A stretch of 29,602 bases of DNA from 3107 sp965216225 (GTDB lineage Bacteria > Pseudomonadota > Alphaproteobacteria > Rhodobacterales > Rhodobacteraceae), in the NCBI GenBank assembly GCA_965216225.1, contig CBDCFF010000003.1, positions 1-29,602 on the forward strand, in the 5' to 3' direction. The position numbers were made by a program, and so were the translations under genes. Positions 24,203 to 29,602 of this stretch are shown here, piece by piece. Every line of letters begins with the position of its first letter. The first letter of the stretch is position 1. The notes beneath the pieces are model-generated. The model did not search any database. It was not told the DNA's origin and saw only the letters and a list, made by a program, of their open reading frames with translations.

Positions 24203-24348
24203 GGGGGCGATATTGACCCCGGCCCATTCCGCCCGGCGACCCACCCCACCCCGGTCCGGGGCAGGAGGTCATCGGGCCGGAACGGCTGGCTGCACGCCGG
24301 AGGAATCGCGCCGCCCCCGGATTTTCAGCATGTGCATGTGTCCGTCTT

Positions 24349-24368
24349 CCGGGGCGCAAAAGCCCCGG
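24349..24368. terminator. Hairpin just downstream of ctaD
   Basis: CCGGGGC (24349-24355) and GCCCCGG (24362-24368) make a perfect 7-base stem with loop GCAAAA, starting about 30 bases after the ctaD stop on the minus strand. It is a likely 3' end structure for ctaD; no T-run follows on either strand. Confidence 0.45.
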
Positions 24369-24397
24369 CGTTCCGGGTTTCCCGATTGTCCGGCTGA

Positions 24398-26068
24398 TCA
24401 ATGGCTGTGCGCCTTGTCCCATTCCTCCTGCCGGGGCAGGATTTCGAACGTATGCTCGGGCGGCGGGGATGGCAGGGTCCATTCCAGCGTGTCGGCGTAT
24501 TCGTTCCAGTAATTCCTGCGGCTTTCCCTGCGGCCATAAAGCAGGGAATAGGCCATGATGCCGAAGAACAGGATGAAGGAAGCGAACGAGAGATAGGCGC
24601 CGTAAGAGCTGATCTCGTTCCATTTCGCAAACGCTTCCGGATAGTCGATATAGCGCCGCGGCATACCCTGGCGGCCCAAGAAGTGCTGCGGGAAGAAGGT
24701 CAGGTTGGCGCCGATGAACATCATCCAGAAATGCAGCTTGCCGGCCCATTCCGGGTATTGCCTGCCGGTCATCTTGCCGAAGTAGAAATATATCCCGGCG
24801 AAGATGCAGAAAACGGCGCCCAGCGACATCACGTAATGGAAATGGGCCACGACATAGTAAGTGTCGTGATAGGCCCGGTCCACGCCCGCCTGCGCCAGAA
24901 CGACGCCGGTCACACCGCCCACGGTGAACAGGAACAGAAAGCCGATCGCCCAGAGCATCGGTGTCCTGAACTCGATCGAGCCGCCCCACATCGTCGCGAT
25001 CCAGCTGAATATCTTGATGCCCGTCGGCACCGCGATGACCATGCTCGCCAGCATGAAGTAGGATTGCTGGGTCAGGCTCATCCCCACGGTGTACATGTGA
25101 TGCGCCCAGACCACGAAACCCAGCACGCCGATGGCGATCAGCGCCCAGACCATCGGCAGATAGCCGAAGATCGGTTTTCGGGAGAAGGTGCCGATGATGT
25201 GGCTGACGATGCCAAAGCCGGGCAGGATGACGATATACACTTCCGGATGGCCGAAGAACCACAGGATGTGCTGATAGAGGACCGGATCCCCGCCACCGGC
25301 CGGATCAAAGAAGGTGGTGCCGAAGTTCCGGTCGGTCAGCAGCATGGTGATGGCCCCGGCCAGAACCGGCAGCGACAGCAGGATCAGCCAGGCGGTGACG
25401 AAGATCGACCAGGAAAACAGCGGCGCCCGGAACAGCGTCATGCCGGGGGCGCGCATGTTCAGGAAGGTGGTGATCATGTTGATCGCCCCCAGAATCGACG
25501 AAGCGCCCGAGACGTGAACCGCAAAGATCGCAAGGTCCATGGAATGGCCGCCTTCGTTGGTCGAGAGCGGCGGATAAAGCACCCAGCCCACGCCGGAGCC
25601 GGCCTGATCATTGCCGCCGGGGCTGAGCAGCGAGGCCACGCCAAGCGCCACGCCGGTGATATACATCCAGTAGCTGAGGTTGTTCATCCGCGGGAACGCC
25701 ATGTCCGGCGCACCGATCTGAAGGGGCATGAAATAGTTTCCAAAGCCGCCGAACAGCGCCGGAATGACCACGAAGAACATCATCAGGACGCCATGATAGG
25801 TGATCATCACGTTCCACAGGTGCCCGTTCGGGGTGCAGACTGCATCCGACACCATGAAACGCGCGCCTTCAAGGCACATGTACTGCACGCCCGGCTCTTG
25901 CAGTTCCATCCGCATGTAGATGGTGAAGATGACCGAGAGCAGGCCGACAAAGGCCGACGTGATCAGGTAGAGGATGCCAATATCCTTGTGGTTCGTAGAC
26001 ATGAACCAGCGAGAGAAAAAGCCCCGCTCGTGGTGATGTTCGTGGCCATGAATGGCGGCGTCGGCCAT
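24398..26068 (-). CDS. ctaD: Cytochrome c oxidase subunit I (aa3-type)
   Basis: Catalytic, proton-pumping subunit of the terminal oxidase, in the inner membrane with twelve helices. The 556 residues are typical. It starts with a His-rich stretch (HGHEHHHERGFF) and STNHKDIG. Visible residues: the low-spin heme a ligand in TYHGVLMMFF, the D-channel aspartate in GAPDMAFPRMNN, the CuB His and cross-linked Tyr in FFGHPEVYIVILPGFG, the CuB pair in VWAHHMYT, and heme ligands in VAHFHYVMSLGAVF. TFFPQHFLG and the C-terminal NEYADTLEWTLPSPPPEHTF are typical of alphaproteobacterial aa3 enzymes. GGGAGG precedes the ATG. It is alone on this strand; subunits II and III are not in the window. Confidence 0.98.
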   Translation of the reverse strand: MADAAIHGHEHHHERGFFSRWFMSTNHKDIGILYLITSAFVGLLSVIFTIYMRMELQEPGVQYMCLEGARFMVSDAVCTPNGHLWNVMITYHGVLMMFFVVIPALFGGFGNYFMPLQIGAPDMAFPRMNNLSYWMYITGVALGVASLLSPGGNDQAGSGVGWVLYPPLSTNEGGHSMDLAIFAVHVSGASSILGAINMITTFLNMRAPGMTLFRAPLFSWSIFVTAWLILLSLPVLAGAITMLLTDRNFGTTFFDPAGGGDPVLYQHILWFFGHPEVYIVILPGFGIVSHIIGTFSRKPIFGYLPMVWALIAIGVLGFVVWAHHMYTVGMSLTQQSYFMLASMVIAVPTGIKIFSWIATMWGGSIEFRTPMLWAIGFLFLFTVGGVTGVVLAQAGVDRAYHDTYYVVAHFHYVMSLGAVFCIFAGIYFYFGKMTGRQYPEWAGKLHFWMMFIGANLTFFPQHFLGRQGMPRRYIDYPEAFAKWNEISSYGAYLSFASFILFFGIMAYSLLYGRRESRRNYWNEYADTLEWTLPSPPPEHTFEILPRQEEWDKAHSH

Positions 26069-26135
26069 GTCCTGCCTCCCGGATTTCCGATATTGAACGG
26101 CAGGGAAAAGAGGTTCCCCCCCGCGTTACAGCGCC

Positions 26136-26164
26136 TTATTAGAACGGTTCCCCCCTGCGGGCAA
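26136..26164 (-). promoter_or_regulatory. Candidate ctaD promoter
   Basis: On the minus strand TTGCCC (26159-26164), a 17-base spacer and TAATAA (26136-26141) would start transcription near 26129, about 60 bases before the ctaD ATG. The element GGTTCCCCCC (plus-strand reading) occurs in the spacer (26146-26155) and again just after the predicted start (26112-26121), so a regulator could bind both. Confidence 0.4.
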
Positions 26165-26277
26165 TGTCCACTGTGCCGCAGGGGGCATTTTTCCGGCGCA
26201 GGCGGCAGGGCGGGGCCGGGCGGCGAAAGGGGGTGATCTGTTGCAGCCCGCGCCCGATTTCCGCCGCAATTGTTTCG

Positions 26278-26306
26278 TTGCGGCAGGCCCCGCTTTGGCT
26301 TATCAG
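26278..26306 (+). promoter_or_regulatory. Candidate promoter of the SPFH-NfeD pair
   Basis: TTGCGG (26278-26283), a 17-base spacer and TATCAG (26301-26306, 4 of 6 consensus positions) would start transcription about 24 bases before the ATG at 26337. It is divergent from the ctaD promoter, with about 115 bases between the two -35 boxes. Confidence 0.45.
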
Positions 26307-26336
26307 AAACGCGACGTGGCATATGAGGGATCAGTC

Positions 26337-27230
26337 ATGGACCTTTCGGAACTTCTGACGGACCTGCTTGGCGGCAATATCGTGCTTCTGCTTCTGGCCG
26401 GTTTTGTCATTGCCTGCATTCTTCTGGGGGTGCGGATCGTGCCGCAATCGCAGAAATTCGTGGTCGAGCGGTTCGGCCGGCTGCGCGCGGTTCTGGGGCC
26501 GGGGATCAATTTCATCGTGCCGTTTCTTGACCAGGTGCGGCACAGGATTTCCGTTCTGGAACGGCAGTTGCCCAATGCCAGCCAGGACGCCATCACCTCT
26601 GACAACGTGCTGGTGCAGGTGGAAACCAGCGTTTTCTACCGGATTCTGGAACCGGAAAAGACCGTTTACCGTATCCGCGATGTCGATGCCGCGATCGCCA
26701 CCACCGTGGCCGGGATCGTGCGGGCGGAAATCGGCAAGATGGAACTGGACGAGGTTCAATCCAACCGGGCGGAGCTGATCTCTCAGATCAAGGCGGCGGT
26801 GGAGGATGGGGTCAATGACTGGGGGATCGAGGTGACACGGGCCGAGCTTCTCGATGTCAATCTCGATCAGGCCACGCGCGAGGCGATGTTGCAGCAACTC
26901 AACGCCGAACGCGCCCGCCGCGCCCATGTGACAGAGGCCGAAGGCCGTCGCCGGGCGGTGGAGCTTGCGGCGGATGCCGATCTTTACGCCGCAGAACAGA
27001 CCGCCAAGGCCCGCCGCATTCAGGCGGACGCCGAAGCCTACGCAACCGAAGTCGTCGCCAAGGCGATCCGTGAAAACGGACTGGAGGCCGCGCAATACCA
27101 GGTGGCGCTGAAACAGGTGGAAGCGCTGGTCGCCGTGGGGCAGGGCGAGGGCAGGCAAACCATCCTGCTGCCCGCGAATGCGCTCGATGCCTTTGCCGAT
27201 GCGTTCGGCCTTCTGAAAGGCAGGGGGTGA
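26337..27230 (+). CDS. SPFH/band 7 (stomatin/QmcA-like) membrane protein
   Basis: A 297-residue protein with one N-terminal membrane anchor (about 13-36, NIVLLLLAGFVIACILLG). The SPFH domain (about 38-190) starts VPQSQKFVVERFGR and includes GPGINFIVPFLDQV and LLDVNLDQATREAMLQQLNAERARRAHVTEAEG. A long Ala/Glu-rich coiled coil (about 195-255) and a C-terminal oligomerisation region ending FGLLKGRG follow. Such proteins form large rings in membrane microdomains and affect protein quality control. The ATG at 26337 is chosen because the anchor follows at once; the frame is open upstream without homology. Its stop overlaps the NfeD start (TGATG), the standard pairing for this family. Confidence 0.94.
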   Translation: MDLSELLTDLLGGNIVLLLLAGFVIACILLGVRIVPQSQKFVVERFGRLRAVLGPGINFIVPFLDQVRHRISVLERQLPNASQDAITSDNVLVQVETSVFYRILEPEKTVYRIRDVDAAIATTVAGIVRAEIGKMELDEVQSNRAELISQIKAAVEDGVNDWGIEVTRAELLDVNLDQATREAMLQQLNAERARRAHVTEAEGRRRAVELAADADLYAAEQTAKARRIQADAEAYATEVVAKAIRENGLEAAQYQVALKQVEALVAVGQGEGRQTILLPANALDAFADAFGLLKGRG

Positions 27231-27505
27231 TGTGGGCCCTGTGGTGGGTCTGGCTGGCCGGTGCATTCGTGCTGGCAATTCTGGAAATGACCGCTCCGGG
27301 TTTCGTGCTTCTGGGCTTTGCCATCGGCGCGGCGGTTGTCGGTATCCTGCTGGCGCTTGGCGTCGTCGCCCCCACTGCCACGCTGCCCTGGCTTCTGGTG
27401 GTTTTCGCGGTCATATCGCTTCTGGCCTGGATTGCGCTGCGCCGGATTTTCGCCCTCCGCCGCGGACAGCACAAGATCTGGGACCGGGACATAAACGAGG
27501 ATTAG
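27230..27505 (+). CDS. NfeD-family membrane protein (short form)
   Basis: A 91-residue membrane protein with three likely helices (about 2-18, 22-42, 48-68) and the typical opening MWALWWVWLAGAFVLAILEM. It then has APGFVLLGFAIGAAVVG and a short basic cytosolic tail (RRIFALRRGQHKIWDRDINED). The OB-fold domain of longer NfeD proteins is absent, as in many partners of stomatin-like proteins. Its ATG overlaps the stop of the SPFH gene by one base, so they are co-translated. Role: partner of the SPFH ring, by family knowledge. Confidence 0.92.
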   Translation: MWALWWVWLAGAFVLAILEMTAPGFVLLGFAIGAAVVGILLALGVVAPTATLPWLLVVFAVISLLAWIALRRIFALRRGQHKIWDRDINED

Positions 27506-27547
27506 GCCCCCCCGGCTGCCTGCGTCCATCGAAGCCGCGACGGGGCC
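27505..27547 (+). terminator. Possible terminator hairpin after the NfeD gene
   Basis: GGCCCC (27505-27510) can pair with GGGGCC (27542-27547), and an inner CGGCT/AGCCG stem narrows the loop. It starts at the stop codon. No T-run is present, so this is only a modest call. Confidence 0.3.
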
Positions 27548-27565
27548 ATCCCCCGCCCGGACCGC

Positions 27566-27660
27566 TCAGTTCTCCAGATAGGCGGCTATGGCGTGTTCCA
27601 CGCTCTTGCCGTTCACTGCATTCAGATGTCGAACGAAGGCTTCGCGAAAACGTTTGAAAA
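27566..27660 (-). pseudogene. 3' tail of an unrecognised gene cut by the IS5-family element
   Basis: On the minus strand an open frame of 30 codons ends at TGA (27566-27568) and reads FKRFREAFVRHLNAV then NGKSVEHAIAAYLEN. The composition is protein-like, with an amphipathic helical pattern. Going upstream, the frame enters the end of the IS at 27661, where five more codons to an ATG come from the IS itself. The 5' part of the gene is not found on the far side of the IS. I do not recognise the family. Confidence 0.45.
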
Positions 27661-28759
27661 GGCGTTGTTGCATGTATCAATGACGGCTTGAAGTGCGCCC
27701 TGCCCATGCTGATTGTCACGCGATGCGCTCAATAGCCGGACGTGCAGGATCAGTCATCCGATTGAGAACACGGACGCCGATCCTGGCTTCGGTCTTTTGG
27801 TTTTCGAAAGTGCGCGCCTTTGACTTGGGTCCGATGATGGCCTTCCAGCGGCCTGTTTGGGTTTCGCCTCTGCTACGTTGGTTGTCGCCGGATGTTTTCT
27901 GCCACGCTATCCGGCCATGGGCGTTGATCCCGGCGATGTCGCAGTCTCGCGCCGTGGGATTGCGGGCGCAATCAGGGCTGAAGGTTGCGTTCTTGGGAGG
28001 CGGGATTGCAACCTCGAGGGTCGTGCCAAAACGCTCAGCTGACAGCGCGCGTGTTGGGTCGCCGTCATGCGCGCCGTCCGCCGGAAAGCACGCCACAGGG
28101 CGGTTGATCTGGTCCGGCAAGTCCGGCAATGCCGTTGGATCGCCAACACCATCCGCGGTCAGCTCTGCACAGACGATCTTACCGCTGACGAGGTCCAGAC
28201 CCATGTGTAGCCTGCGCCAAGAGCGTCGTTTGCGCTTGATCTTGTGCTTCTCCTCAAGCCATTCACCTTCCCCGAAAATCTTCAGGCCTGTGCTGTCGAC
28301 GACCAGATGGGCCGGTTTGTCACTGTCGGGCTTTGGTTTGGCAGGCAAGCTCAGTCCGTTGCCCCTGCGCGATAAGGTGGAGAAATCCGGCACTGCGATC
28401 TCAACCCCAAGCAAACCCGCGATACTGCACATGAACCCTTGTGTCTGGCGCAGCGGTTGGTTGAAAACCATGCCCAGGGTCAGACAGAGCTCAATCGCCA
28501 GATCCGAGTAGAGAGGCTGCCCGCCGCGGGTTGTGCGGCGCGGTGACGACCACAAACCAGGCGCCTCTTCACTGACCCACATCGTCAGATCCCCGCGCCG
28601 TCGCAGGCCCTCGTTGTACTCAGCCCAATTCGTAACCCGATGCCCTTGCCTGGGGACCTTGTTACGACGAGTGGCGTTGAACTTATGTGGCATCTACAGC
28701 AGCCTATTGAGAACGAAACGCCTCAATATCAAACGCGACCGCATCCGTGCAACAACGCT
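27661..28759 (-). mobile_element. Complete IS5-family insertion sequence
   Basis: Ends GGCGTTGTTGCA (27661-27672) and, on the minus strand, AGCGTTGTTGCA (28759-28748) share 11 identical terminal bases. They enclose one intact transposase gene, for a length of about 1.1 kb, and the end sequence is of the kind seen in the IS903 group. No 9-base target duplication is visible (GTTTGAAAA on the left, ACCATGATC on the right), so one flank has probably been rearranged since insertion. Confidence 0.8.
27716..28693 (-). CDS. IS5-family transposase
   Basis: A 325-residue DDE transposase that cuts and joins the ends of its element. It opens with MPHKFNATRRNKVPRQGHRVTNW and the DUF4096-like start region (AEYNEGLRRRGDLTMWVSEEA). 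The catalytic domain shows HLVVDSTGLKIFGEGEW (first Asp, about 133), ACFPADGAHDGDPT (second Asp, about 195) and GDNQRSRGETQTGRWKAIIG (Glu, about 283). The frame is unbroken and bounded by matching terminal repeats, so the element may still be active. It is a distant relative of the broken copy at 16795-17698. On the plus strand nothing credible is coded. Confidence 0.94.
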   Translation of the reverse strand: MPHKFNATRRNKVPRQGHRVTNWAEYNEGLRRRGDLTMWVSEEAPGLWSSPRRTTRGGQPLYSDLAIELCLTLGMVFNQPLRQTQGFMCSIAGLLGVEIAVPDFSTLSRRGNGLSLPAKPKPDSDKPAHLVVDSTGLKIFGEGEWLEEKHKIKRKRRSWRRLHMGLDLVSGKIVCAELTADGVGDPTALPDLPDQINRPVACFPADGAHDGDPTRALSAERFGTTLEVAIPPPKNATFSPDCARNPTARDCDIAGINAHGRIAWQKTSGDNQRSRGETQTGRWKAIIGPKSKARTFENQKTEARIGVRVLNRMTDPARPAIERIA

Positions 28760-28790
28760 ACCATGATCCCCTCCAAGAGAAATCTCATTA

Positions 28791-28861
28791 GGGCCTGTTG
28801 AGATTCAGGGTTTTCATTTTCGCTGACATCTGATTCATTCTTTCCAAAAGGGATAATGAAA
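28791..28861. mobile_element. Possible end of another insertion sequence
   Basis: The stretch starts GGGCCTGTTGAGATTCAGG and stops abruptly at the IS66-family end at 28862. The first bases look like an IS terminal repeat of a kind I associate with other IS5-related elements, but I cannot confirm the match and no transposase part is present. The 148-base gap between the IS5-family element and the IS66 gene shows no gene. Confidence 0.25.
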
Positions 28862-29602
28862 GTGACCGTTCGGTGAAGGAGCCCTGGCGTACTGCCGGTC
28901 GTCCCGGTTACGCTGCTGATGCAGCGTAACGCCACGGCATCAACTGGTCCAGCCGAGTGATCTTGTGATCCGCGATGCGGGCGAGAACCCATGTGAGCCA
29001 GGCTTGTGGATCGACTTTATCAAGCTTTGCCGTTTCGATCAGGGTGTAGGCGATGGCCATGGCTTTGCCACCGCCCTCGGAACCGGCGAACATCCAATTT
29101 TTGCGACCTGTGGCGACAGGTTTTATAGCGCGTTCGGCGATGTTGTTGTCCGCTTCCAGAAAGCCATGGTTCAAATAACCGCGTGCCTTTGGCAAACGAC
29201 CAAGGGCATAACGGATCGCTTGGGCCAGAGGCGACTTGCCAGATATATTTGGCAACTGCGCGTGTAACCAGGTCTCAAGTTCATCGAAGATCGGTTTTGC
29301 CTTTTCCTGACGGATGGCAACGCGCTCTTCAGACGGTTTGCCACGCGCCTCTTTCTCGACGGCATGGAGTTCCGCGATCCGGCGGAGGGCTTCTTCGGCA
29401 ATCGATGAGCCTTGCGCGGCAAAGATGTCTACAAGCTTGCGCCTGACATGGGCCATGCAGGCCATCTCGCGAGCCTTGTCGTCGCCGAACAGGCCGTTGA
29501 AGCCGGAATAGCCATCGGCGTGGACCCAGCCCTTGTAGCCGGACAGGTGACTGACGGGATGCTCGCCCTTTCGATCAATCGTGAACTGGCGCCACGCACA
29601 AG
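28862..29602 (-). mobile_element. IS66-family element, partial, continuing beyond the window
   Basis: GTGACCGTTCGGTGAA at 28862-28877 resembles the IS66-type terminal repeat (GTAAGCG-like, with the CGTTCGGTGAA part shared), and the transposase gene ends 31 bases inside it. The rest of the element, including tnpA and tnpB if present, would lie beyond 29602. Confidence 0.55.
28908..29602 (-). CDS. tnpC: IS66-family transposase (TnpC), 5' end outside the window
   Basis: The minus-strand frame is open from the window edge to TAA at 28908-28910, about 231 codons. Read from the edge it begins CAWRQFTIDRKGEHPVSHLS and YKGWVHADGYSGFNGLF, which contains the second catalytic Asp (HADGY). It then has MACMAHVRRKLVDIF, the helical insertion, SPLAQAIRYALGRL, and the Glu in GFLEADNNIAERAIKP followed by RKNWMFAGSEGG. 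This is the C-terminal half of the DDE domain and tail of TnpC, and it is intact as far as seen. A perfect 10-base inverted repeat (GTTACGCTGC/GCAGCGTAAC, 28907-28930) covers its last codons. The internal ATG at 29465 is not the real start. Confidence 0.9.
   Translation of the reverse strand, partial: CAWRQFTIDRKGEHPVSHLSGYKGWVHADGYSGFNGLFGDDKAREMACMAHVRRKLVDIFAAQGSSIAEEALRRIAELHAVEKEARGKPSEERVAIRQEKAKPIFDELETWLHAQLPNISGKSPLAQAIRYALGRLPKARGYLNHGFLEADNNIAERAIKPVATGRKNWMFAGSEGGGKAMAIAYTLIETAKLDKVDPQAWLTWVLARIADHKITRLDQLMPWRYAASAA

Noticed and set aside
24401..26236. 611-codon plus-strand frame opposite ctaD
   Set aside because: Antisense shadow of ctaD with biased composition and no membrane or enzyme pattern.

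Overview
The window looks like chromosome from an alphaproteobacterium of the Rhodobacterales (Rhodobacter/Roseobacter relatives). The signs are a GC-rich sequence, an iscR-iscS-sufB...sufC-sufD...sufS cluster in the order known from Rhodobacter, an IscR without the usual cysteine cluster ligands, an F1-only ATP synthase operon (atpHAGDC, no F0 genes beside it), an aa3-type ctaD, and an SPFH/NfeD pair. Genus and species cannot be set from what is seen.

Layout. 1-1.1 kb: a small XRE-type regulator with an inverted repeat centred on its own -35 box, tRNA-Trp (+) and tRNA-Arg(CCG) (-). 1.2-10.3 kb (minus strand): one long Fe-S assembly locus read iscR, iscS-like, sufB, an 86-aa Cys/His-rich protein, a YbjQ-type protein, a 205-aa membrane protein, sufC, sufD, two overlapping YIP1-type membrane proteins, sufS. 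Many junctions overlap by 1-4 bases. 10.4-13.5 kb (plus strand): an alpha/beta hydrolase divergent from iscR with an Irr/ICE-like palindrome between them, an SMR transporter, and typA/bipA behind a hairpin that would cover its ribosome binding site. 13.6-16.6 kb (minus strand): alaS followed by a DUF1330 gene.

16.7-17.75 kb: a decayed IS5-family element with recognisable ends and a 74-base internal deletion. 17.9-18.6 kb: a SAM-dependent methyltransferase, then an 8-base tandem repeat. 18.8-24.1 kb: promoter and atpH-atpA-atpG-atpD-atpC. The atpD frame is open 107 codons upstream of its normal start, and this leader has the best Shine-Dalgarno sequence in the operon; it is the most unusual thing in the window. 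24.4-26.1 kb: ctaD (minus), convergent with the atp operon, with strong hairpins between. 26.3-27.5 kb: SPFH and NfeD genes (plus).

27.57-29.6 kb: an insertion-sequence nest holding the tail of an unrecognised gene, a complete IS5-family copy (an intact relative of the fossil at 16.7 kb), a possible end of another IS, and the 3' part of an IS66-family transposase running off the window.

How the parts work together: the SUF locus builds Fe-S clusters under IscR and probably Irr control; the atp operon makes the catalytic F1 head; CtaD contributes to the proton gradient F1Fo uses; alaS, typA and the tRNAs serve translation. I see no CRISPR array, prophage, toxin-antitoxin pair or recognisable defence system.
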